Shown here one piece after another: positions 7,272-14,042 of a DNA stretch of 24,411 bases. The first letter of the stretch is position 1; the number at the start of each line of letters is the position of its first letter. The notes below the pieces were generated by a model. That model did not search any database. It worked only from the letters and a program-made list of their open reading frames with translations, and was not told the origin of the DNA. Source of the DNA: an uncultured Lachnospiraceae bacterium (GTDB lineage Bacteria; Bacillota; Clostridia; Lachnospirales; Lachnospiraceae). The stretch is taken from positions 14,977 through 39,387 of the forward strand of contig CAJUII010000020.1 in assembly GCA_910586405.1 (NCBI GenBank). The letters run 5' to 3'. The position numbers and the translations under genes are program-made.

Positions 7272-8522
7272 TCAGTCATTCCCGCGGCGCTTCACACAGC
7301 AGGTCAGGACCGTCATGTCATCTCGAATCCGACCGCCCTGACTGTTGATCGCACAGCGCAGAATATAGTCCGCCATCTCCTTGGGATTCAAGATCTGACT
7401 TCTTGCGATGAGATCCCGCAGCCTGCCATCCGCCTCATGCTCAATCGCATCTGAAATCCCATCCGACACCATGATCAGCATATCCGCATCCGAGAGCTTG
7501 ACACTCTGCGTAATCGGGCTGAGCTCATCCATGCTGCCAAGCGGCAGCGTGTCGGCGGACACCTCATCTACCCAGTTGCCGCGCTTGATATAGCTCGCCG
7601 CGGCGCCTGCTTTGACAAACTCTGCCTCCCCAGTCAGGAGGTTGATCGCGCAGACATCGAGCGTCGTGAGATTGCAGCACCCATTCTGTGCAGCAATCGC
7701 CCCGTTGACCATAGTAAACGCCTTCTCCTTGCGAAAGCCTGCCTCCAGAAAGCGCTCCATAAACTCGATGACCGCCTGACTGTCCCTGCACGCCTGTTCT
7801 CCGCTGCCCATACCGTCCGCCAGCATGACAATGATCTGATTCTGATTATAATCCTCCATGGAAAAATTGTCACCTGAAATTTTCTCATCCTCGCGAACTG
7901 CCCGCGATATGGCACTCAAAACGGTATAACGCGGCTCGTCCTCAAAAATAAACGTATTGTATCCCCGGCCAACCGCCAGCGCACTCTCGCCCGAGGGAAC
8001 CAGCCTTCTGTCAAAGAACGCGGACAACAGTTCTCCCAGCACGCTCGCTGACACGGTATGCCTGCCGATGGCGCGCGCCTCGATACTGATCCGGTTCCCG
8101 CAGCGTCCATCCCTTGCAGTCTCACAGCTCCCCGGTGCGCCGCCCTCTATAAAAATCAACTCCCTGACCACAATTCCCTGTCTTTTCAAAAAGTGTATCA
8201 GCGCCTTTCGCTTGTGCTCCACCGGCATACTCACATGCACTACGGTGTCCGCCACGTCCGCAAAGGCACTCGATATCTCGTCGAGATGGTTTGCAAAGAC
8301 CTCCTTTGTCTCCCGAATCTGCTGTCTGTAGAGTATGTCCCTCCTGTCGGCGCAAAGTTTTTCCGCCTGCGGTATATCACGATAGAGCCGTGCAAGCTCC
8401 TCATAGGTCTCCGACAGGCAGTAAAGTTTCCTTTTGCTGTAGCCATTAAACAGATAGCCCTCCACTACGCCCGCTTTATTTTCTGCCTCCTTCGAAGCTT
8501 TGGATGTCCATACTTTCAACAT
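7272..8522 (-). CDS. spoIIE: SpoIIE-family PP2C phosphatase lacking the membrane domain
   Basis: In sporulation SpoIIE dephosphorylates SpoIIAA and so activates sigma-F in the forespore. This protein has 416 residues against about 800 in the full-length family. No transmembrane segment is visible. The protein begins in the cytoplasmic regulatory helices (about 60-95, like the segment before the phosphatase domain) and goes straight into the PP2C core: LADGMGSG at 234-240, VSDG at 352-355 and DDMT at 401-404, all metal-binding motifs. ATG 8522 has a GAGGGGGGAA SD and its own sigma-A-like promoter, and there is no coding relic upstream, so the short form appears genuine. Context (YabP, YabQ and DivIC before, TilS after) is the classical spoIIE locus. 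Activity is inferred; targeting to the septum must differ from Bacillus. Confidence 0.92.
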   Translation of the reverse strand: MLKVWTSKASKEAENKAGVVEGYLFNGYSKRKLYCLSETYEELARLYRDIPQAEKLCADRRDILYRQQIRETKEVFANHLDEISSAFADVADTVVHVSMPVEHKRKALIHFLKRQGIVVRELIFIEGGAPGSCETARDGRCGNRISIEARAIGRHTVSASVLGELLSAFFDRRLVPSGESALAVGRGYNTFIFEDEPRYTVLSAISRAVREDEKISGDNFSMEDYNQNQIIVMLADGMGSGEQACRDSQAVIEFMERFLEAGFRKEKAFTMVNGAIAAQNGCCNLTTLDVCAINLLTGEAEFVKAGAAASYIKRGNWVDEVSADTLPLGSMDELSPITQSVKLSDADMLIMVSDGISDAIEHEADGRLRDLIARSQILNPKEMADYILRCAINSQGGRIRDDMTVLTCCVKRRGND

Positions 8523-8553
8523 AATCTGATTCCCCCCTCTAATTCGCTATGAC

Positions 8554-8570
8554 AAACCCGCAACGGGTTT
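8554..8570 (-). repeat. Inverted repeat in the spoIIE leader
   Basis: AAACCCG / CGGGTTT with a 3-nt loop, 7 of 7 pairs, lies between the predicted spoIIE promoter and its SD. There is no T-tract, so it is more likely an operator or an mRNA hairpin than a terminator. Confidence 0.5.
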
Positions 8571-8580
8571 ACTCATAGTA

Positions 8581-8609
8581 TAAATAGAGGGGCGATCATT
8601 TTTTGTCAA
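8581..8609 (-). promoter_or_regulatory. Sigma-A-type promoter of spoIIE-tilS-hpt-ftsH
   Basis: Minus-strand TTGACA (8609-8604), a 17-bp spacer, then TATTTA (8586-8581), followed by TATACT four bases on. It lies about 60 bp before the spoIIE start in the only gap of this block, which is 180 bp long. Confidence 0.65.
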
Positions 8610-8702
8610 ACCTGTGCATGGTTTTTTAATTATTTGTTGACAATAATCGCGCAGTTCAAAAATACACCGCTATCAGGTTCTGCCAAATAACGGTGCATCC
8701 TC

Positions 8703-9059
8703 TCAGTCAACTTCCTGGAATATGATCTCATTCTCATACACAAGCCCCAGTTTATCCTTCGCTACCTCTTCCGCATATTTCTTTGTCTTGGTATACGTGG
8801 CAAATTCCTCAAGCTCCTTTGTGCGTGCCTCCTCAACAGAGATTTGCTGCAAAAGCTCCCGCTCTCTGGCAGCATATGCCTTTTCTTTTTGGAGCAGCGA
8901 GATGGAATTGATGCCGACAACCCCTGTCATAATCATAATTGCGAGCATTGCAGATATCATTCCGAGGCGGTTTTCATTCTTGTCCCGGAGGAATTGCGGC
9001 GTTCTTCTTTTTGATCTTTTTGTTTTTCTTTTTTTTGAACTTTTTTTTCGATCTGCCAT
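8703..9059 (-). CDS. divIC: Septum formation initiator, DivIC/FtsB family
   Basis: Small bitopic division protein of the DivIC-FtsL-DivIB complex at the septum. It has 118 residues: a very basic cytoplasmic N-terminus (1-30, Lys/Arg-rich), one TM at about 33-54, then a coiled coil (about 56-90) and the family's conserved end (EEVAKDKLGLVYENE). ATG 9059 has a GGAGG SD nine bases upstream. Its first 86 bases overlap the 3' end of yabQ in another frame. The order yabP-yabQ-divIC matches Bacillus. The assignment to DivIC over FtsB follows from the Gram-positive context. Confidence 0.93.
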   Translation of the reverse strand: MADRKKSSKKRKTKRSKRRTPQFLRDKNENRLGMISAMLAIMIMTGVVGINSISLLQKEKAYAARERELLQQISVEEARTKELEEFATYTKTKKYAEEVAKDKLGLVYENEIIFQEVD

Positions 9060-9522
9060 CTTTTGTTTCCTCCTTTCCGCCTTTTGCTACTTTTTGATAA
9101 TACAATTTTATTTTATGACGTTTTTCTGCACACGTCAACCGAATTTTGTAATTAATTTTGTGTATTTTGCTGACAAAAAAGTGCTTGACGAATCGAAAAA
9201 ACCGCCCAATGGTTTTATCAATCACACGATAACACAGTTTCACGAAAAAGCGGCCGATCGTCAGCGCATAGAGAAGCATTCCAATCGCCGCTCCAAATAC
9301 TGCCGCAAAGCGGATCACACCATTATTTCCATAATAAAGCAGTGTAAAGCTCAGCCCAAAGCAGGCTGTCCAGTACAGAATATCCTCAAGGTCCACGATG
9401 ATGCGCGCATGTCTGACAAGACGCCGAAACAACCGGATACAATCATATGTAAAGGCCATAAACAACCCCGTCATGATCGATGCAAGCCAGAACTGCCACT
9501 CCCTAACTATCTCCCTACTCAT
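8974..9522 (-). CDS. yabQ: Spore cortex biosynthesis protein YabQ
   Basis: Membrane protein needed for spore cortex formation in Bacillus, located in the forespore outer membrane. It has 182 residues. Hydrophobic segments at about 10-28, 45-64 and 68-90 match the family, and the N-terminal pattern (xxxFxxxIxxGxxxxFxYDxxR) is typical. ATG 9522 overlaps the yabP TGA by one base (TGATG), implying translational coupling. The last 29 residues are almost pure Lys and overlap the start of divIC in a different frame. In homologues the protein usually ends nearer the basic stretch, so this tail may come from an A-tract indel. Confidence 0.9.
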   Translation of the reverse strand: MSREIVREWQFWLASIMTGLFMAFTYDCIRLFRRLVRHARIIVDLEDILYWTACFGLSFTLLYYGNNGVIRFAAVFGAAIGMLLYALTIGRFFVKLCYRVIDKTIGRFFRFVKHFFVSKIHKINYKIRLTCAEKRHKIKLYYQKVAKGGKEETKDGRSKKKFKKKKNKKIKKKNAAIPPGQE

Positions 9523-9797
9523 CAGCCAAACAGGCGTGTAAGCAGCCCTTCTCCTTTTTTCGCCAATGTGTTCTTGTCAGCGTAAGAGAGTGAATCCACT
9601 TTCCCATCCACATCCGCTTCGCCCTTTTCCAAATCCAGCCGCCCCACATGCAGACCGCTGCCCTTGATGGTGAGCATGCCGTCCACAGTCTCCATCAGGA
9701 TATTATTTTCATCAAAGGAATGAACCTCGACCACGCCTGTGACCTTGCAGTCGCGCCGTTGCTCCATACTGAACCTGTGCTTGCTTTCCATAGTCAA
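9522..9797 (-). CDS. yabP: Sporulation protein YabP
   Basis: Small soluble protein of the YabP/YqfC family, required with YabQ for spore coat and cortex assembly and normally expressed in the mother cell. It has 91 residues with the conserved core (VTGVVEVHSFDENNILMET, then GxLxIKGxxLxVxxLDLEKGE) and C-terminal LLTRLFG. Two starts are possible: TTG 9797, five bases after a GAAGG SD, or ATG 9791 (two codons shorter), eleven bases after it. It is followed by yabQ with a one-base overlap, and a sigma-E-like promoter lies just upstream. Confidence 0.93.
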   Translation of the reverse strand: MTMESKHRFSMEQRRDCKVTGVVEVHSFDENNILMETVDGMLTIKGSGLHVGRLDLEKGEADVDGKVDSLSYADKNTLAKKGEGLLTRLFG

Positions 9798-9827
9798 TAC
9801 GCCCTTCTTCCCATACGAATACTCCCT

Positions 9828-9858
9828 ATATTATATGGGCAAGATGGCGCTTATATGT
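9828..9858 (-). promoter_or_regulatory. Candidate sigma-E-type promoter of yabP-yabQ-divIC
   Basis: Minus-strand ACATATA (9858-9852), 13 bp, then CCATATAATAT (9838-9828). This is close to the sigma-E pattern of a -35 ATAT core and a -10 CATA(C/T)A-N-A/T-A/C-T. It lies between rqcP and yabP, and yabP homologues are mother-cell genes. The match was made by eye. Confidence 0.4.
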
Positions 9859-10090
9859 ATCGGAACAGCTCCTTCGCATCATCCTTTTTGACTGTCTCCT
9901 GCACATCGAGAATCTCCACCTTTGTCTCCTTGTTGCCAAACTGAATGGTCAGAATATCCCCCACCTTAACATTTGCGGAAGCCTTCGCAGGCTTGTCGTT
10001 AATGAGTACACGCCCCGCATCGCACGCCTCATTTGCCACTGTTCGGCGCTTGATGATGCGCGACACTTTCAAAAACTTGTCCAGTCTCAT
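9851..10090 (-). CDS. rqcP: RqcP/YabO, S4-domain ribosome quality-control factor
   Basis: RNA-binding protein of 79 residues. In Bacillus it binds stalled 50S-peptidyl-tRNA complexes and works with RqcH in C-terminal alanine tailing. It is a single S4 domain: MRLDKFLKVSRIIKRR at the N-terminus, then GRVLINDKPAKAS and VGD. The start is ATG 10090, with GGAGGTGATATT directly before it. The frame is open 15 codons further up (to 10135), but that part overlaps the HU terminator. It lies between hup and yabP, as in Bacillus. Confidence 0.95.
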   Translation of the reverse strand: MRLDKFLKVSRIIKRRTVANEACDAGRVLINDKPAKASANVKVGDILTIQFGNKETKVEILDVQETVKKDDAKELFRYI

Positions 10091-10131
10091 AATATCACCT
10101 CCATTTTTGATACAAACGCTCTGAAAGAATA

Positions 10132-10161
10132 ACAACCGATGAAATAAATCTCATCGGTTGT
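10132..10161 (-). terminator. Intrinsic terminator of hup
   Basis: An 11-bp perfect stem ACAACCGATGA/TCATCGGTTGT with an 8-nt loop begins 10 nt after the hup stop. On the minus strand it is followed by TATTCTTTC, a moderate U-tract. Confidence 0.85.
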
Positions 10162-10170
10162 CGAAAATCA

Positions 10171-10446
10171 TTATCTGTTTACCTCGTCCTTCAACGCTTT
10201 ACCTGGTTTAAACTTAGGCGCTTTGGAAGCCTCAATCTTCATCGTTTCGCCTGTCTGAGGATTTCTGCCTTCTCTGGCTGCTCTCTCAGATACTTCAAAT
10301 GTACCAAAGCCTACTAACTGAATCTTCTCGCCCTTCTTTAACTCTTTTGCAACAACCTCTGTGAATGCTGTAAGTGCCTTCTCAGCATCCTTCTTTGTCA
10401 TGTCTGCATGTTCAGCCATAGCGGCAACTAACTCTGTTTTGTTCAT
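10171..10446 (-). CDS. hup: DNA-binding protein HU
   Basis: Nucleoid protein that bends and compacts DNA as a dimer. It has 91 residues, standard length. N-terminus MNKTELVAAMAEHADMTKKD, central GFGTFEV, DNA-binding arm signature GRNPQTGE, and C-terminal FKPGKALKDEVN. ATG 10446 has an AGGAGG SD. It has its own strong promoter and terminator, so it is monocistronic and probably highly expressed. Confidence 0.98.
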   Translation of the reverse strand: MNKTELVAAMAEHADMTKKDAEKALTAFTEVVAKELKKGEKIQLVGFGTFEVSERAAREGRNPQTGETMKIEASKAPKFKPGKALKDEVNR

Positions 10447-10499
10447 TGTGAACTCCTCCTATAAATTTCTGTAGATAAATATCCTCTGCGTCCTTTTGA

Positions 10500-10520
10500 C
10501 GCCTATATTATTTATAGGCG
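10500..10520 (-). repeat. Palindrome over the hup -10 region
   Basis: CGCCTATA-N5-TATAGGCG, 8 of 8 pairs. It overlaps the -10 hexamer and the expected start point of the hup promoter, so it could be an operator or a 5' mRNA hairpin. Confidence 0.5.
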
Positions 10521-10539
10521 AAAAGCCTAGCTTTGTCAA
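10511..10539 (-). promoter_or_regulatory. Sigma-A promoter of hup
   Basis: TTGACA (10539-10534), 17-bp spacer, TATAAA (10516-10511) on the minus strand, about 65 bp before the HU start. Confidence 0.8.
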
Positions 10540-10599
10540 GAAAAAATGCCTAAAATTTGCTGATTTTTAAACGTTTTGGCTATTTTGTCAAAATTTTCT

Positions 10600-12090
10600 T
10601 TATTCCTCTAATTTGATGAGGTCTGTAAATGAATAGTTCACGTCCTTCTCCTCCTCGTCAATCTGCAGTGTATAGCTCCTTGTCTGATATCCCGACTTTC
10701 TGAGCGTCACCACATGGGAGCCTGGATCTTTGTTAAAACTGACAGGTGTGACACCTATATAACTGCCATCCAGATACGCCTCCACGCCGTCTGGCGCATC
10801 GATATAGACTTTGTATTTCTCTGAGGAAGACACAATCGGCGCAGAAGATTTTTTCTCCTCCTCGCTCTCTTCCTCCTCATCCTCCTCGTCGTCATCGTCT
10901 GGCACTGAGGATTTGGATGGATACTTCTTGGTCGTTGTCTGCTCCTCCTCGTCGTCGTCCTCTTTGTCTTTCTTGCTGGTGTCTTGATCTTTATCCTTGT
11001 CTTTGTCAGAAGATTTTTCCTCTGATTCCTCCTCACTCTTTTCGAGCTCCACCGCTATGTTCGCGGACGGTTCCGCCACTCGGATATACTGCGCGACGGT
11101 GTCATACCCATCCGCCGTGATGCGCATCTGGTGCAGTCCGTACTCAATCTCAACAGGCTTCGACGCGTTGACTTGCTTGCCATCGATCGACACCTTGGCC
11201 GTGAGCGGATTGAGCGTAAAGATCACAGTCCCCTTCTGGACCACGGTAATCTCAACCTCCCCCAAATCCCATGCCATCTCCTCATTTCTGGCAAAAGTGA
11301 TCTCCTGTGTGGCGCTGCTCCCCTTATTGCTGACAGTCACTGTGTGCGTACCCTCTGGAACGACCAGCAGCATATCCTCCGATATTTTTCGAATCACACG
11401 ATCCCCGACATCAATCCAGCCGTTCACAAAATAATCTTCATTCTGCAAGCGCAGATACCCATGTCCCTTCTCGACATGGATGCCATAGATCATATTCTTG
11501 TACCCCCACACACTGAGCACGTCCATCTGGCTGACCTCCATCATATCGGTCTCCCTGCCGCCCGACACGACAACGACGTGACTGCTGATATTATAAATTT
11601 CCTTGCCGAGTGTGATCGTACCTTTACTCAGGTCCATGCTGTAACCGCTCACATTGTTGTAGCTCATGCAATTGGGATTTTCCCTGATATACGCCAGCGA
11701 TTTTCGCGGCTTATAAAAGCGCACAGTAACGACGCTTCCCTCCTTTAACTGTTCCATGGAAAGCGCCTGCTCATTTTTGTCATACACCGTCGTCGTCCCA
11801 TCATAGCTCAACGTATAGCGACGCGATGAAGCAATATTTTGAAATTGTACTGTCTTTGCCTCCAAATCCTTTTTGACCACAACTGCCGCATCTTCTGAAT
11901 CGTAAATGCCGCTCCTGTTCAGCTCATCCACAGCGCTCTGCGTCTCCTCCTGCACAACAGGACTGTCGCCCGACTGTCCGGTCAGCAATGTCGTAAACGA
12001 GCTGGCATACTGCCCGCATCCTGTGAGTGTGAGCACTGCCGAGAGCAGCACAGCAGCAAGACTGCATTTTTTATCGAACTTTCTCTTCAT
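10600..12090 (-). CDS. PEGA-domain lipoprotein
   Basis: Predicted extracytoplasmic lipoprotein of 496 residues. The signal peptide ends in the lipobox LTGC, with Cys25 as lipidation site. Residues 60-200 form a beta-rich region I do not recognise. A PEGA-like segment lies at about 210-265, a clear PEGA module (SIDGKQVNASKPVEI...GLHQMRI..DGY) at about 287-350, and a second (EAYLDGSYIGVTPVSF...GSHVVTLRKSGYQ) at about 425-480. They are separated by a highly charged, mostly acidic Lys/Asp/Glu/Ser linker (351-420). PEGA modules are found in surface proteins and are thought to bind envelope components. The ATG at 12090 overlaps the nitrilase stop by four bases (ATGA), so the two are translated together. 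Exact function unknown. Confidence 0.88.
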   Translation of the reverse strand: MKRKFDKKCSLAAVLLSAVLTLTGCGQYASSFTTLLTGQSGDSPVVQEETQSAVDELNRSGIYDSEDAAVVVKKDLEAKTVQFQNIASSRRYTLSYDGTTTVYDKNEQALSMEQLKEGSVVTVRFYKPRKSLAYIRENPNCMSYNNVSGYSMDLSKGTITLGKEIYNISSHVVVVSGGRETDMMEVSQMDVLSVWGYKNMIYGIHVEKGHGYLRLQNEDYFVNGWIDVGDRVIRKISEDMLLVVPEGTHTVTVSNKGSSATQEITFARNEEMAWDLGEVEITVVQKGTVIFTLNPLTAKVSIDGKQVNASKPVEIEYGLHQMRITADGYDTVAQYIRVAEPSANIAVELEKSEEESEEKSSDKDKDKDQDTSKKDKEDDDEEEQTTTKKYPSKSSVPDDDDEEDEEEESEEEKKSSAPIVSSSEKYKVYIDAPDGVEAYLDGSYIGVTPVSFNKDPGSHVVTLRKSGYQTRSYTLQIDEEEKDVNYSFTDLIKLEE

Positions 12091-12932
12091 TTTTCCACCT
12101 TTTCCATTGCTTGCGCTTCAAGGCTGGCATACAGTGTTCTTTGCCTGTCCTGTTTCACTGGAAATGCCTTGCGATAGCGCTCTGCATCATCTGTAAGTTC
12201 ATAGTATATCATCCCCTCACTGGCAGACAGGCTTGCCCGCACGACGCCGTCAGGGTCTATGACACAGCTATCACCGGTGTACTGGACACCGCCAATACTG
12301 CCGACACAGTTGACAGCAAGGAGATAGACCTGGTTCTCAATCGCGCGCGCCTGCAAAAGCGCCTTCCAGTGCGCGCTGCGCTTTGCCGGCCAGTTCGCCG
12401 CCACAACGATGAGATGCGCCTTGTCGGAAATCACCTGGAACAGCTCAGGAAACCGCAGATCATAGCAGATCACGCTGCTGCATGGGATACCGTTAAGCGC
12501 AAACTGTGCGAGCGCGCTGCCGCCCTGGAACTTTGCATCCTCCCCCGCATACGAAAACGGATGAATCTTCGCATAATCCGAGCATACAGTGCCCTCACTG
12601 TCCACCACGGTATAGTGATTTTCGCATTTGCCGCACTCTGCCATACAGTCCTTTACCCAGCCAAAGCCAATGCGGACATGATACTGCCGCGCAAGCGCTC
12701 TCATGCATGAGATCGTCCTCTCGTCTCCCTCCTTCGTGGCATCGGTATTCATAGAAAATCCGGTGAAGCTCATCTCAGGAAAGAACACTGCCTCTGCGCC
12801 CTGCATCACTGCATCCTGAACCCACTTCTGCGCAATTTGATAATTTTGCTCTTTTGCCTCCCAGCAGATTGCTGTCTGGGCAAGGGCGATTTTTAATTGT
12901 CTCTCATTTTTTCTATTTGTTTGTTTTTCCAT
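12087..12932 (-). CDS. Carbon-nitrogen hydrolase (nitrilase superfamily, omega-amidase-like)
   Basis: Cytoplasmic amidase of 281 residues. The catalytic triad is visible: Glu53 in FPEMSFTGF, Lys122 in YAKIHPF and Cys156 in VICYDLRFPELF. YDLRFPELF and the size are typical of the Nit2/omega-amidase and YafV group, which hydrolyse alpha-ketoglutaramate or ketosuccinamate. The substrate cannot be decided from sequence. ATG 12932 follows AGAGGAG. It is the first gene of a two-gene unit with the PEGA lipoprotein, an unusual pairing that does not explain the substrate. Confidence 0.92.
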   Translation of the reverse strand: MEKQTNRKNERQLKIALAQTAICWEAKEQNYQIAQKWVQDAVMQGAEAVFFPEMSFTGFSMNTDATKEGDERTISCMRALARQYHVRIGFGWVKDCMAECGKCENHYTVVDSEGTVCSDYAKIHPFSYAGEDAKFQGGSALAQFALNGIPCSSVICYDLRFPELFQVISDKAHLIVVAANWPAKRSAHWKALLQARAIENQVYLLAVNCVGSIGGVQYTGDSCVIDPDGVVRASLSASEGMIYYELTDDAERYRKAFPVKQDRQRTLYASLEAQAMEKVEK

Positions 12933-12956
12933 GGTTTCTCCTCTTTACGTAAACCT

Positions 12957-12985
12957 ATTATAACGAGTTTTCTCCTCCGATACAA
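12957..12985 (-). promoter_or_regulatory. Sigma-A-type promoter of the nitrilase-lipoprotein unit
   Basis: TTGTAT (12985-12980), 17 bp, TATAAT (12962-12957) on the minus strand, in the 58-bp gap after the CotS-like gene. Confidence 0.65.
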
Positions 12986-12990
12986 CCCTT

Positions 12991-13980
12991 TCATGAAAAG
13001 AACTTATTTAATAGCTTTTCCCTGTTCTTCTCCTGGCTAATCAGGCTTTCCAGCTTATCATAGTTGCGGTTTGGCATCCACGACTTTCTGGAGTTATAAT
13101 AAAAATTAATTATCTTCCAGAATTTCTCAGGGTATGCAAGGCGCAGACACAGACTCCGCCACTCAATCGGCGGAAATACGCGGCGGTTCTGGTAAGCATC
13201 GATCATGCTCTGCGCCATGTCCACTGACCAGTCGCACTTTTCCGAAATTTTCCGAAAAAGCAGATAGAAGTCCCTTGCGCCCGCATCATGTGCAAAATGC
13301 TCTAAGTTGACAATTCCTGTGTAGGCGCCTCCGCTGCCCTTGCCAAAAATGACATTGTGATACTGATAATCCCCGTGACAGTAGAGTCCATTGCTGTTGA
13401 CATACGCTTCATACTCTGCCTGGGACTCCTCTCTGGCGCGACGTGTCACATCCACTGCCTTATCCAGAAAATAGTCGTATTCCCTCAGCAGCGCCCGCTC
13501 AAAATCTGTCTTATTGTGCAGCTTCCTAATATAATTGCGCACACGCTTACACTCAATCGTATGCCGCTCCATCTCATCGGCATAGAAAAAGACCGGCATC
13601 GGGCAGATCTTTTCCGACTGGGGCGTCATGAATTTTAAATGAAGTTTTGCCATTGCGCCGCACGCCTTGACAATATCATCCTCATTCTTGTAGCTGCACT
13701 CTTTTCCCTCTACCAACTCTTCTACTATGTACACGCTGTTGTCAATATCCTTCACAAACAACGCGCCCTCCTTATTCCTGACCAAGGTGTCTGTCCTGAG
13801 ATTATCGTTGAGTTTGCTCTGCAACTGATACAAAAGTTCGAGCTTTTCCGTCCTTCCCCGATATTCCTTAAGCACACGCATTCCCTGATCTGTATCACAG
13901 ATAATCGTACCGCGCCCCTTAAAAGTGCGGTTGACTGTCATTTCATACTGTTCCAGCACATTCACTGCCTTGTCGTTCAC
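12991..13980 (-). CDS. CotS-family spore coat protein (kinase fold)
   Basis: A 329-residue protein of the CotS/CotI/YutH group, which has the aminoglycoside-phosphotransferase fold and is found in spore coats. The N-lobe is at about 1-90 with Lys38 (RVLKEY) as possible ATP-binding lysine and the hinge IVEELVEGKEC at 85-95. The catalytic loop is HGDYQYHN at 202-209. Where relatives have the metal-binding IDFD motif, this protein reads VNLEHF (Asn225), so catalysis may be altered. The C-terminal helices (YPEKFWKIINFYYNSRKSW) are typical. The start is GTG 13980, ten bases after GGAGG. That SD lies inside the hairpin that terminates cca. Confidence 0.85.
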   Translation of the reverse strand: MNDKAVNVLEQYEMTVNRTFKGRGTIICDTDQGMRVLKEYRGRTEKLELLYQLQSKLNDNLRTDTLVRNKEGALFVKDIDNSVYIVEELVEGKECSYKNEDDIVKACGAMAKLHLKFMTPQSEKICPMPVFFYADEMERHTIECKRVRNYIRKLHNKTDFERALLREYDYFLDKAVDVTRRAREESQAEYEAYVNSNGLYCHGDYQYHNVIFGKGSGGAYTGIVNLEHFAHDAGARDFYLLFRKISEKCDWSVDMAQSMIDAYQNRRVFPPIEWRSLCLRLAYPEKFWKIINFYYNSRKSWMPNRNYDKLESLISQEKNREKLLNKFFS

Positions 13981-14035
13981 AAAAAATCCCCCTCCACACA
14001 GATAATGATTTAATCTATCTTATGTGGCAGAGGGG
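13981..14035 (-). terminator. cca terminator hairpin containing the SD of the CotS-like gene
   Basis: It begins seven bases after the cca stop. On the minus strand CCCCT and CCACA pair with TGTGG and AGGGG across a 3-nt bulge, an inner stem AGATA/TATCT extends it, and ATTTTTT (13987-13981) follows. The 3' arm contains GGAGGGGG (13995-13988), which is also the only SD for the GTG start at 13980. The element can therefore act as terminator and translation block. Confidence 0.75.
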
Positions 14036-14042
14036 TTGTTTA

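Noticed and set aside
8636..8641. Plus-strand TTGACA between divIC and spoIIE
   Set aside because: No -10 at the right distance and no plus-strand gene downstream; it is part of a short palindrome.
9851..10135. Longer start for RqcP (15 extra residues)
   Set aside because: The extra part overlaps the hup terminator and lacks an SD, while ATG 10090 has a near-perfect SD and starts the S4 motif.
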